A DNA stretch of 64,000 bases from Candidatus Altimarinota bacterium (lineage in GTDB: Bacteria; Patescibacteriota; Gracilibacteria; BD1-5; UBA2023): contig JAQTON010000003.1 of assembly GCA_028713325.1 (NCBI GenBank), positions 62,001 to 126,000 of the forward strand, in the 5' to 3' direction. Below the pieces are notes generated by a model that was not told the origin of the DNA, ran no database searches, and saw nothing but the letters and a program-made list of their open reading frames with translations. Of the stretch, positions 40,009-49,947 are shown one piece after another; position 1 is the stretch's first letter, and each line of letters opens with the position of its first letter. A program made the translations under genes and the position numbers.

Positions 40009-40485
40009 ATGGATCAACTCGTACAATTCGTCGATTGGAAAGTAATGCTCGTGCAGGTTATAAACTTCGCGATTATCTTTTATGTGCTTACTCGCTTTAT
40101 TTTCAAACCACTTATCGCGTATCTCGATGCCGAGGAAGTGAAACGAGCCAAGATAGAATCGCTCGCTGCCGACATCGAAGCTCAGAAGCTCGAGGCGGAT
40201 AAAAAGGCTCAGGAACTTGTTGCAGAAGCTCGTCAAGAAGCCATCGCCATCAAAACTCAATCCGAAACACTCGCGAAAAAAGAGGCATCCCTCATGGTTT
40301 CTCGTGCCAATGACGAGATTACCGCGATGAAGGCAAAAGCCGAGCTCGATCTCGCCAACGAGCGAAAACAACTCGAGATCGCCATGAAGGACCGAGTCCT
40401 CGACGTCGCCCTTTCTCTCAACGCGAAGCTCTTCGGAAAGAAGGAAGCCAACGCCGATTTTATCAAGCAGGCGATGAAGAAGTAA
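40009..40485 (+). CDS. atpF: ATP synthase subunit b
   Basis: 158 residues. One N-terminal membrane helix (about 12-30) then a long Ala/Lys/Glu-rich coiled coil (AQKLEADKKAQELVAEARQE), the peripheral stalk. Confidence 0.93.
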   Translation: MDQLVQFVDWKVMLVQVINFAIIFYVLTRFIFKPLIAYLDAEEVKRAKIESLAADIEAQKLEADKKAQELVAEARQEAIAIKTQSETLAKKEASLMVSRANDEITAMKAKAELDLANERKQLEIAMKDRVLDVALSLNAKLFGKKEANADFIKQAMKK

Positions 40486-40496
40486 ATTCGTTTTAC

Positions 40497-40646
40497 TGTC
40501 ATCCCGAGCGAAGTCGAGGGATCCCTTTAAATCACTCTTATGAAATCGTGTTTAAAGAAATTACAAAACATATACTTTATGACCTAAAAGATTTTGTTTC
40601 AAATGTAGCAGTCAAAAGGGATTCCTCCGCTATGGTCGGAATGACA
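40497..40646. repeat. Dispersed palindromic repeat, TGTCATCCCGAG type, copy 2
   Basis: TGTCATCCCGAGCGAAGTCG .. GGTCGGAATGACA with GGGATCCCTTT / AAAGGGATTCC. It separates atpF and the delta-like gene and matches the copy at 38214 at both ends. Confidence 0.7.
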
Positions 40647-40675
40647 AAAGTCTAACTTTCAACTTTACAAATTCT

Positions 40676-41020
40676 ATGAACCTTTCTACTTACTCCAAAT
40701 CCGAACTTACGACTCTCCTCAAGAGTCTGAAGTCCTACCGTGCCCTCGAGAAGTTCGTCGGGCGACGCGGTCGTGCGATTTTCGCACGCTCGCAATCCGG
40801 AACGAAAGTTTCTCGAGTCGAGTACTTCGGAGAAGAGGATAAGGTTATTCTCGAACCGATGGTTATTGCGGCATACGCTCGTCACTTCGGAGAGACGATT
40901 GATTCGAAATCCATCGAATGGAAACAGAACGACGCTATCCGCGGAGGAATCCGAATCTTCTCGGGAGACGACATGATGGATATATCGTTCCAGGAGGTGG
41001 AGAATAGGTTGAAACGATAA
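40676..41020 (+). CDS. atpH: ATP synthase delta-like subunit, short form
   Basis: 114 residues, against about 180 for standard delta. The C-terminal GGIRIFSGDDMMDISFQEVE resembles the delta end IGG..V..GD.V.D.S. The N-terminal six-helix domain that binds the top of alpha/beta looks reduced. Identity rests on position between b and alpha plus this motif. Confidence 0.7.
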   Translation: MNLSTYSKSELTTLLKSLKSYRALEKFVGRRGRAIFARSQSGTKVSRVEYFGEEDKVILEPMVIAAYARHFGETIDSKSIEWKQNDAIRGGIRIFSGDDMMDISFQEVENRLKR

Positions 41021-41075
41021 TTTTTCCAGAGTATTCAAATATTAATTAACAACTAATCACTAATAATTTTTTCTT

Positions 41076-42578
41076 ATGTCTACACAACTCATCGACTCTC
41101 TTATCCGTGAAATCGAGGCGAAAATCGATTCGACCGACCTGAGCCCAGAACGCGTTAACTCAGGAGAGGTTATCTCTCTCGGGGACGGTATCGCGAAAGT
41201 CGTGGGACTTCGCGAGGTTGCCTACAACGAAGTTGTCGAATTCGAATCGGGAGCCCGAGGGGTTGCTATGAACCTTGAGGAGAACTTCGTCGGAGTCGTG
41301 GTACTCTCTGGGGTTGATACGATCAAAGAAGGGATGATTGCGAAAACAACGGGTCGTACCCTCGAAGTTCCGGTTGGTCCGGGACTTCTCGGTCGTGTCA
41401 TCGATCCGCTCGGGAATCCGCTCGACGGACTCGGGCCGATTGTTTCGACGGAATTTTATCCAACCGAACGGGTTGCAACGGGGGTTATGAGCCGAAAATC
41501 CGTTCATGAACCTATGGCGACCGGTATCAAGGCAATCGATGCACTTGTACCAATCGGACGAGGACAACGGGAACTTATCATCGGAGACCGTCAGACGGGG
41601 AAAACTCAAATCGCCATCGATACCATTCTCAATCAGAAAGGACAAGATGTGAAATGTATCTATGTCGCTATCGGACAGAAAGATTCCAAAGTGGTTGCCA
41701 TCGCCGAAGAACTTCGAAAAGCCGGAGCTATGGAATATACAACCATCGTTGCTGCCGGAGCTTCCAGTCCCGCTGCGATGCAGTGGCTCGCTCCGTATTC
41801 CGGATGTGCGGTCGGTGAATACTTCATGCTTAACGGACAGCATGCACTCATCATTTACGATGATCTTACGAAGCATGCGAATGCGTATCGTGAAATGGCC
41901 CTCCTCCTTCGTCGTCCGCCAGGACGAGAGGCGTATCCGGGAGATGTATTCTACCTCCACTCCCGTCTTCTCGAGCGTTCCGCGAAGCTTAATGACACAC
42001 TCGGAGCCGGTTCCATGACCGCTCTTCCGATCATTGAAACTCAGGGAGGGGACGTTTCCGCATATGTTCCGACAAATGTTATCTCCATCACCGATGGACA
42101 AATATTTCTCGAATCCAACCTCTTCAATGCGGGTATCAAACCGGCGATCAATGTGGGACTCTCGGTTTCGCGTGTCTGAGGATCCGCTCAAACCAAGGCG
42201 ATGAAACGAGTTGCCGGAACTCTCAAACTCTCGCTTGCTCAGTACCGGGAACTCGAAGCATTCTCTCAATTCGCCTCCGATCTCGACGAGGATACACGAA
42301 ACGCTCTCGAACGGGGAAGGCGTATGGTAGAAATCCTCAAGCAGGACGTCTATTCTCCCGTTTCATTCGAGAAACAGACCTGTGTTATCTATGCTGGAAC
42401 CAATGGATATCTCGACAGTGTTGCGGTGAGTGACATTAAGAAATTTGAGAAAGATCTTTACACGGCACTCGAAGAAGAAGGAACGATTCTCAAAACGATT
42501 GTTGAAACGAAGGATTTGAACGATGAGATGAAGGCGAAACTCAATGGAGTATTGGAGAGTTTGAAGAAGATGTATTAA
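41076..42578 (+). CDS. atpA: ATP synthase subunit alpha
   Basis: 500 residues. P-loop [27 protein letters not shown], and [15 protein letters not shown] with TGA as the first Gly. Reading stops there under the standard code, 134 residues short. It is the non-catalytic nucleotide-binding subunit of F1. Confidence 0.97.
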
Positions 42579-42595
42579 TCCGTTAATTATAATTT

Positions 42596-43510
42596 ATGGC
42601 TTCCGGAAAAGAAATCAAAGCTCGGATAAAATCCGTCACCAACACGAAGAAGATTACTCGTGCGATGGAACTTATCTCGACGGTTAAGATGAAAAAGGCT
42701 CAGGAATGAGTTCTTTCGAGTCGTCCTTTTGCGATTGCAGCCCTCCGGATATTCGCGAACGTGAGCGAATCTCTCGCGGATATCCCTTCTATCGGAGGTC
42801 ATGCACATACGACGGGGAGAGAGTTCCTTGTGGTTATATCATCCAATAAAGGGCTCTGCGGAGGGTACAACGTCAATACTTTCAAGAAAGTGGCTCAGTA
42901 CCGGAAAGATCATCCGGATATGACGATTGATTATATCACCATCGGGAAAAAGGCTCGTGAATTTATCCTGCGAACCGGAGGAAATCTCGTGGCTGATTTC
43001 TCGGATGTTATGAAAGATACGATCGAAATCGGGGATGTGAAACCGGTGAGTTCCATGCTCCGGGAACTTTTCATAAAACACGGACATGAGAAACTCAATT
43101 ACGATGCGATAAAAATCGTGCATAGCTACTATATCTCCGCCATCAACCAAAAGGCTGTTACGAAGCAATTTCTTCCCTTGAATCGCACAGATATCGTGGA
43201 ATTTCTGAGCGATATTGTCGGACAAGATACGAGTAATCTTACGGGATCGGAGAAATACAATATCGAACCGGATACGGAAACTATCGTCAATGAGGTTATT
43301 CCGATGATTCTCAGTATGCTTCTCTATGAGATTCTTCTCGAATCGAAGGCATCCGAGCACTCTTCTCGTATGGTTGCCATGAAAAATGCAAAAGATAGTG
43401 CGACGAAGAAGGTTTCCGCACTGACTCTCAGTTACAACAAAGCTCGTCAGGCAAGCATTACGAAGGAAGTATCGGAAATCGTGAGCGGAGTCGAGAGTAT
43501 GAAAGAATAG
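42596..43510 (+). CDS. atpG: ATP synthase subunit gamma
   Basis: 304 residues. [20 protein letters not shown] at the N-terminus, TGA as Gly in [21 protein letters not shown], and a C-terminal helix with [13 protein letters not shown]. This is the rotor shaft. The gene following is not atpD, so the catalytic beta subunit must lie elsewhere. Confidence 0.95.
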
Positions 43511-43533
43511 TTATTTTTTCACCATATAGGATT

Positions 43534-43890
43534 ATGGTCACGGATATAATAGTAAGCTATGCAAAGGAAAGAAATTTTTCTTCCCTGACTTTCACATGAA
43601 AAATAAATCAAACGGAAATTGCAGAGAATTTTTCGGAGGCATATGAATTGATAGGCAATCTCAAGAAGATTGTCCTCCTGTTTGATCTCTCTGGTATTGA
43701 GTATATCAACTCGGGGTTTATCGGAAATGTTGCGGAACTTTATGCCGATATCGAAGAAAATGGGGGAAAGATGGTAATTCTAGGAAATCCCGTTATCAAT
43801 GATACGTTTGATCTCGTCGGATTCGGGGAATTTGTTCGGATTTTTGATACCCGAAAAAAAGCGATCAATGAACTGCGTCTTTCTGTATAA
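43534..43890 (+). CDS. STAS domain protein (anti-anti-sigma-like)
   Basis: 118 residues from ATG 43534, TGA as Gly in LTFTG-KINQ. The STAS core has LLFDLSGIEYINSGFIGNVA with the phospho-acceptor Ser in INSG. In RsbV/SpoIIAA circuits this Ser is phosphorylated by an anti-sigma kinase and dephosphorylated by an RsbU-type phosphatase, one of which lies at 13554. No kinase is in the window. Confidence 0.85.
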
Positions 43891-43926
43891 ATTACGGTGT
43901 TTAGTTCACTTTATAGACTTATTTTT

Positions 43927-44334
43927 ATGAAACTAATCATCTACACCGATGGTGGAGCACGCAATAATCCGGGTCCTGCGGGAATCGGAGTTTTTATCAC
44001 GAATGCAAACGGGAAAGCCTTGGAGAGACGACATAAATATCTCGGGATTGCAACCAATAACCAGGCGGAGTACCAGGGAGCACTCCACGGAATCCGTCGC
44101 GGGATAGAGCTCGGAGCGACCGAGATAGAGCTTCGGATGGATAGTAAGCTGGTTATCGAGCAACTTTCCGGTAATTTTAAGATTAAAAATTCCGAGCTCA
44201 AAATCATCTTTCGGGAAATTCAGGATTTATTGGAATCTTGGTGCGGAAAGATACAACATATTCATATCCGTCGCGAATTTAACGCGGAGGCAGATAGACT
44301 CTCAAATGTCGCGATGGATGAAGGAACAAGGTAG
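43927..44334 (+). CDS. rnhA: Ribonuclease HI
   Basis: 135 residues. IYTDGGARNNPGPAGIG, NNQAEYQGALHGI, LRMDSKLVIEQL and HIRREFNAEADRLSNVA hold the catalytic acids D-E-D-D. It removes RNA from RNA/DNA hybrids. Confidence 0.94.
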   Translation: MKLIIYTDGGARNNPGPAGIGVFITNANGKALERRHKYLGIATNNQAEYQGALHGIRRGIELGATEIELRMDSKLVIEQLSGNFKIKNSELKIIFREIQDLLESWCGKIQHIHIRREFNAEADRLSNVAMDEGTR

Positions 44335-44335
44335 G

Positions 44336-44360
44336 AAAAAGACCGTCATAGACGGTCTTT
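44336..44360. terminator. Bidirectional terminator after rnhA
   Basis: AAAAAGACCGTC ATA GACGGTCTTT, shared by rnhA and the small minus-strand gene ending at 44387. Confidence 0.8.
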
Positions 44361-44386
44361 AAATTTTTTAGCCTCTCGGTTTGTTT

Positions 44387-44533
44387 TTACCGATGAGGGC
44401 AGTGTGGACACGGGGGCATGGGGCAATTAATTTTCCCCCCAGGACCACGAGTGATTTCGGTGGTGCCACAAGTCAGTGGTTTTTTCTGCTTGTGATTGTT
44501 TATTTGTATCGGTACTATTCTTCGTCCAGCCAT
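44387..44533 (-). CDS. Small Cys-rich protein, 48 residues
   Basis: Starts MAGRRIVPIQINNHKQKK and ends with a Cys cluster, INCPMPPCPHCPHR, plus one earlier Cys (LTCGTTE). A purine-rich GGGAG lies 8-9 nt before the ATG, a promoter lies upstream and a terminator follows, so it looks like a complete small gene. Possible zinc or metal binder. No family is recognised and the coding call is moderate. Confidence 0.5.
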   Translation of the reverse strand: MAGRRIVPIQINNHKQKKPLTCGTTEITRGPGGKINCPMPPCPHCPHR

Positions 44534-44579
44534 GATCTAATCTCCCTTTTTTGTTTGTACACGAAATCCGTGCTGCATA

Positions 44580-44607
44580 TTTATAGACAATTTTCTTTTT
44601 TTTGCAA
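44580..44607 (-). promoter_or_regulatory. Promoter for the 48-residue gene
   Basis: Minus strand TTGCAA (44607-44602), 16 bp, TATAAA (44585-44580). Confidence 0.45.
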
Positions 44608-44634
44608 ATTTTTTTGTAATTTCCAATAAACATT

Positions 44635-44661
44635 TTGTAAATTCTCCCACCTCTGTATAAT
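44635..44661 (+). promoter_or_regulatory. Promoter for RNase P RNA
   Basis: TTGTAA (44635-44640), 15 bp, TATAAT (44656-44661), just before the RNA's 5' end. Confidence 0.5.
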
Positions 44662-44667
44662 ACCAGT

Positions 44668-45042
44668 CTCTTCTTTCGGAGGGACATACGCCGAGAGTGT
44701 AAACTCTCAGAGGAAAGTCCGGACACTACTGAGATAGTATGGCAGATAACGTCTGCGGCTTCGGGATATATATGAAACCAGGAGTACGGAAAGTACCACA
44801 GAGACGATACTAATTCCGAGAAATCGGGATGAAAGGTGAAAAGTCCGCCTGAGGCGGATGTAATTATTCTTCGGAATAATTATGTGGCAAACCCCATATG
44901 GTGCAAGAGGAATGGTACTCCGTTTATCTATGACGATCTCGGTCGATAAACGGAGTATACCTCGCTAGAGAGTGCGGGCGACCGTACTACGAGATAGATG
45001 TATGTCGAGACACAGAATCCGGCTTACTACCCGAAAGAAGAG
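44668..45042 (+). ncRNA. rnpB: RNase P RNA, type A-like
   Basis: The ends pair as helix P1: CTCTTCTTTCGG with CCGAAAGAAGAG. The conserved P4-side sequence GAGGAAAGTCCGGAC is at 44710, and the 3' partner ACAGAATCCGGCTTACTACC is near 45012. GGTGCAAGAGG and the central helices are also present. It is the catalytic RNA that cuts tRNA 5' leaders. Confidence 0.93.
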
Positions 45043-45064
45043 ATTTTAAAATAATAATATTTCT

Positions 45065-45685
45065 ATGAATATCCTCCTTGTTTGAATCCAATGATCGGGA
45101 AAATGAACCCAAGCTCGAAAAATTGCTGCCGATTACGGGTACAGTTTTTTCGAGATGGGGCAGAAGCTTCGAAATTTCTCGGAATTGGATCATCCTCGAT
45201 CTCGTGAAGTAAAATCGTATATGGAGCAAGGGAAGTTGGTTCCAGATGACCTTATTACCACTATGCTCGAACACTATCGCGATACGCACGGGAGTGATAA
45301 AATCCTCTTTGACGGAATCCCACGATCGAGTGCACAAAAAGCTCTCTTCGATGCGGTATTTCCGAATTATTTTGTGGTATTTCTCGATCTCAAACGAGAA
45401 CAGGCCATCGAACGGCTCGCGGGACGCAAGATCGACCCGTCTACGGGCGAGAGTTTTTCGGCGGATTTTGCCGGGTCGTTCAGTCCTTTTACCGGACAGA
45501 AACTCATCAAACGACCAGATGACACTCCCGAAGCGGTGGCGAAACGAATCGAGATTTTCTACGATAATACCCTTCCGCTTTTGGCTCTCTGGGCACAGGA
45601 AGGGAAGCGGGTGTATACTATCGATGCGTCAAAGGATATAGAAACGGTGTATGAACAGATTAAAGTGGTTTTATCAGCGTATTAA
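45065..45685 (+). CDS. adk: Adenylate kinase
   Basis: 206 residues. The P-loop G-IQG-SGKG-TQA uses TGA for three of its four glycines (codons 7, 10 and 14). Without recoding the first 30 residues, including the P-loop, vanish. FDGIPRSSAQ and RPDDTPEAVAKRI follow. It interconverts ATP, ADP and AMP. The gene is away from its usual place after secY. Confidence 0.95.
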
Positions 45686-45709
45686 TTTTACTTTTTTATT
45701 ACTTTTTCT

Positions 45710-46048
45710 ATGAATAATTGGCTTCGTTCCCAGAGTGTACTCTTTTATGCGGTAATACTCAGTGCTATTATCGAAATATTCGAAGTAATACGAGGATCGT
45801 GTGCTGTTTGGCAACAGGAATTCCTTCTTCTCGCCATCATAGGAACTATGAGTTTTTCCGTTCGGAATCGGAGAATTTCCTATCTTGCGACACTCGGACT
45901 TCTCATAATTTATGCCGTGGAATTCTATGAGCAGTTTATAGAGCTTGAGGTATGCGGATTTGCCGCATCGGAACTCACCCCTCTTCTCATAATCGCTCTT
46001 CTATCGGCACTTTCGGTTGTAGACATGAAAGGATGGAAACGAAAATAA
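45710..46048 (+). CDS. Hypothetical three-helix membrane protein
   Basis: 112 residues with hydrophobic segments at about 10-25, 38-50, 57-72 and 85-103, and a basic end. No motif is recognised. It follows adk by 24 bp and is probably co-transcribed. Confidence 0.65.
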   Translation: MNNWLRSQSVLFYAVILSAIIEIFEVIRGSCAVWQQEFLLLAIIGTMSFSVRNRRISYLATLGLLIIYAVEFYEQFIELEVCGFAASELTPLLIIALLSALSVVDMKGWKRK

Positions 46049-46055
46049 TGAAAAT

Positions 46056-46084
46056 AAAAAGAGCATACTGCGAAGTATGCTCTT
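46056..46084. terminator. Bidirectional terminator
   Basis: AAGAGCATAC TGCGAA GTATGCTCTT between the convergent genes ending at 46048 and 46103. Confidence 0.75.
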
Positions 46085-46102
46085 GATTGATCTTCCCTAG
46101 CC

Positions 46103-46204
46103 CTATTTGGACTTGGATTGCAGGTTGCTGCTGTGAAGAGGACAATCCGTGCGATGTCCTTTACTGCCTTTGCAACGTATACAAGGTTTTTGCTTCTTTG
46201 CCAT
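46103..46204 (-). CDS. 33-residue zinc-knuckle-like protein
   Basis: Starts MAKKQKPCIRCKGSKGHRTD. The spacing C-x2-C-x5-H-x3-C is close to the CCHC zinc knuckle (C-x2-C-x4-H-x4-C), with basic ends. A strong Shine-Dalgarno GGAGG lies 7 nt before the ATG, rare in this window, with a near-consensus promoter 50 nt upstream and a terminator downstream. All point to a real, well-expressed gene. It may bind RNA. The function is unknown. Confidence 0.65.
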   Translation of the reverse strand: MAKKQKPCIRCKGSKGHRTDCPLHSSNLQSKSK

Positions 46205-46261
46205 GATGGCCTCCATTGATTGATTTATTTTTCGTGGCACTATGGTGAAACCACGACGGAG

Positions 46262-46289
46262 ATAATATGAAAATAAAAAGCAATGTCAA
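46262..46289 (-). promoter_or_regulatory. Strong promoter for the zinc-knuckle gene
   Basis: Minus strand TTGACA (46289-46284), 16 bp, TATTAT (46267-46262). The leader carries a short CGTGG..CCACG stem. Confidence 0.65.
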
Positions 46290-46317
46290 GACAATTTGTA
46301 AAAACTACTCATAGTAT

Positions 46318-47379
46318 ATGTTTTTTTATCTCCACATCCCGTTTTGTCGCCAAAAGTGCTTGTACTGTAAATTCGCACTCACGCCGAAATTTGACGAACT
46401 CAAAATTCGCACCTATATTGATGCTCTGAAGAGAGAGATAGAAGGTTTTTTCATTTCTCATCCAGATACACTCATCGAAACCATTTATTTCGGCGGGGGA
46501 ACGCCTTCTGTTTTGACGAGCGGACAGATATCGGAAATCATCGAGGTGTTCCGGGAACAAAAGGGGTTTGCGAATGTATTCGAAATTACTCTGGAATCTA
46601 ACCCCGAAGACATCACGGGCGAATATCTCGATGCTCTTTCAGAGCTTTGAGTGAATCGGTTGAGTCTTGGGGTTCAGACTCTGAACGGCGAATCGCTCCG
46701 TGTGGTCGGGCGAGCGGATTCGAATGAATCCATTTTCCGAGCACTCGATACTATCGCAAAATGTTCGATAGAGAATATTTCCATCGATCTCATCGCGGGG
46801 CTTCCCGGTACCGTAATCGGGCAAACAGTTTCGGATTTGACCGAGATTTTTTCCTGTATCACGCCGAAGCACGTGAGTATCTATATGCTCGAGGACGAAT
46901 CATATCCTCTGAGCTGGAAACCGCACCTGCCGAGCGAGGAAATAGTTCGAAGCGAGTACTTATCGGGAATGGAATGGTTACAATCAAAAGGATTTCATCG
47001 GTACGAACTCTCTAATTTCGCAGAACCCTGATTTGAATCGAGGCATAACCGGTCGTACTGGAATCACTCGAATTATCGTGGCTTCTGACTCTCTTCGGCA
47101 AGTTTCGTCGGAGGAGAGAGGTTTATTAACAGTCCATCATTCAGCGGGTATTATCGAGGCGAAAAACAATCTGAAGGGATATTGTCGCCCGAATCGCTTC
47201 GCATCGAACGGATTATGTTCGGACTCAGAACCTCCGGCGTGTCCTTGGATGAGTTCGATACCGTGAGTACAGTCGAGAAATTTCAGAGAGAATGACTCCT
47301 TAAAGTGCGGGAAAACAGAGTTTTTCCAACTTCGACTTGAATTTTTTTGATTGACCATATAATGGGCGAGCTTATATAG
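46318..47379 (+). CDS. hemW: Radical SAM protein, HemW/coproporphyrinogen dehydrogenase-like
   Basis: 353 residues. IPFCRQKCLYCKF provides the CxxxCxxC [4Fe-4S] site, then YFGGGTPSVL, NRLSLGVQTLN and HNRSYWNHSNYRGFG-LSSASF. Five TGA codons, including the last 115 residues, are opened by recoding. Established: HemW is a heme chaperone related to HemN. With no heme genes nearby its role here is uncertain. Confidence 0.88.
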
Positions 47380-47387
47380 CTTTATAA

Positions 47388-47463
<76 letters not shown>

Positions 47464-47472
47464 GTGAAAAAC

Positions 47473-47504
47473 AAAATCCCCTTCGTAACGAAGGGGATTT
47501 TTTT
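47473..47504 (+). terminator. Terminator after tRNA-Thr
   Basis: AAATCCCCTTCG TAA CGAAGGGGATTTTTTT, a strong hairpin. Confidence 0.85.
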
Positions 47505-47519
47505 GTTGTGCATATTTTT

Positions 47520-49916
47520 CTATTTCAGCTCCACGCTTCCTATTTTCTCATATTTTTGTTCTATGTCATTCGCCTGGATTTTATTATTACTTACGGTGAC
47601 GAGGGTATTGTCGAGATAGAGGTTGCGAATGACGAAGTCATTGGAGAAATTCCAGAGCTGATTTGAAAGATATTCGCCGATTGGGGAATCCGTATAACAG
47701 TACGGTGGTACATAGGATTGTGAGGGAGTGGTGCAGTATTCTCCATTGCCGATGATAGTCCTACAAACAGGCTCGCTACTTACCACATATTTTTTGCACT
47801 CTTCCAATCGTTTTGCTTCCAACCCCGTTGTATTTATATGTGAGATGCGAGACTGTTCTTTTACTCCATTTGCTCAGTCGATGCTGAGAACAATTGTTCC
47901 CTGCCAAGCGTCTTTGTTTCTATACGGTTCATTTATATCACCAGCATTCGTCATAAGGGTTGCCGGCATAAAGAGCAAATTCTTTTTTGCATACCAAGTA
48001 AAGAGTCTCGGATTATGAAGCACATCCGAACTTGATCAGAGATCTCCGAGAGTGAGAGTCGAGAGTTGTTTCGGATTCGCTACATCCCCGACATCATAGA
48101 GGTCTACCTTAATTCCTGCATTCTGCGTTCCACCCCACTGATTGGTTTTGGTATCGTATCCGATTCCGATGAGATGGGTCGCATCATAGGGGTGAAGATA
48201 GGTTGAATATCCGGGAATCTTCAATTCTCCGAGTATTTTCGGGTTTTTACTGTCCGAGAGATCGATCGTAAAGAGCGGATCGATTTGTTGAAATGTTACG
48301 AGGTAGAGGCGGTTTCCGATGAATCGTGAGCTCTGAAAGGTTTCATCCTTTCCGATATTTTGAAGCTTTCCAAGTATCTGAAGTTTCGGATCGAGCACGA
48401 AAAGTTCGGTGGATCGACTCGGGTAGTTATGACTTGTCACGATTCGAAAATTAAGAGTCGCACTATCCTCATCCATGGAGTACTGGTTCAGGGGAGATCC
48501 TGGAATGACGGTGGATGCTACATAGGAAGTAGTATCGTCTTTCACTGAAAGCTTGTGAATGAGGGTATTTTCTCCTCGATAGTAGTACGGCATAATACAC
48601 TTCATAAGAGGACCACATCGGAAATCATAGCTCGTTGTGAGATGGGAAGTGATATAAAGACTCGAGAGACTCATATGAATCTGGTTCACATCCCCGAAAA
48701 GCACTTTTGTCTTGGTTTCTTTCGTCGCATCCTCCGTGTCGATAATGGAAAGAGTTACGAGACTCGGAGTGAAATCAAATTTTTTCATCGTCTCCGCATC
48801 GGGAAGCACATATTCTATGTTCGCACAGGTAGTATTGTCTTTTCTGGTCAAATTATAGGGATACAGCTTTCCATTGAGGTAAAAGTTTTTCTCACTCGCT
48901 ATGCTGGTTTTGCGTAATTCTACCTTAAGCGGCTTGACAGTGGATCCGATAAAATCGGCATTGAACTTTCCCTCATTCATAGTTCCTATTCCTCCTTCCT
49001 GTACTCCTTCGTAATATACTTCATAAGGGAAAGAAAACGGGGAATTGGAAAGAATATAAAGATACTTTCCAATCATCCGAGATTCGACGATAGTTCCGTC
49101 GGTCTCATAGTATTTATCAATCTTGAGATTATTTACATCACTTGTATCGTAGACCACCACTACTGTTTTTACTTGTCGATTGAACCAATAACGGTATCCG
49201 TAATCGACCGTATTATACTTGGTTGAGAGGATAATAAGTTTTTTCCCGGAGAGAAAAAGTTTTGGCTCGATAAAGCTCTCGGGTATTTTAATCTTCTTTA
49301 CGATAGAAAGTTCCGTTGCAGGAAAAACTTTTGCTATATAAACCGTATGATCTTTACTGTTGTAGAAATAGAGGTATGTTCCGTCGGTTTTAATAAGCTC
49401 TGATTCATCGACTCATGCAACCTGGAGATTGGTGGTGGAAACATCTACAGCCCCCATTCCTCATTTTCCGAAATCCGCGGAAGTGGCTGTCGGAGCGGAT
49501 ATACCACTCGTTTGTTTTTCCATAACGGCATCTTCCATCATGATAGGACCCCCGCCTCCCCGACCGAAATACCCGCCTCCATAATATGGATGAGTACTAT
49601 AATACTCTTTGATAAAGTTCTTCATTACATTTTCCATATCGTCACAACTGTTGAATTTCTTGAGTTTAAAATCTGTCGTGAGAGTTTTTGCAGCAGAATC
49701 GGTATTGTCGAGGCACTGGGGAATTCCTTCCCAGACACAAGTATTATTGGTCGTTTGTGTGTCGATACCATCTTTTACAGTATGAGTATTACACCCGTCG
49801 GAATAGGTGGTACAAGACCCAAGATTAACATTGCGGACGATGATATCAGCTGCCTGAACTTCTGAAACCATAATCCCAAGTGTCACTACGAGGGTTATCA
49901 AAAAAGTATATTTCAT
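47520..49916 (-). CDS. Secreted C-terminal beta-propeller domain protein
   Basis: 798 residues with a signal peptide (MKYTFLITLVVTLGI.., cleavage after VQA). The family signature STTNLQVAG-VDESELIKTDG, with TGA as Gly, opens the propeller part. Later blades read LYITSHL, RFIGNRLYLVTFQQIDPLFTIDLSD and YLHPYDATHLIGIGYD. At least three TGA codons are in frame. This is the secreted propeller family distantly related to WD40. No enzymatic role is established. The N-terminal part has Cys pairs and a Gly-rich GGGYFGRGGGG loop. Operon partner of the upstream DPBB/CAP gene (31 bp gap). Confidence 0.85.
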
Positions 49917-49947
49917 AAGAAAAAAGAAAAGAAATAAAGAATCTTTA

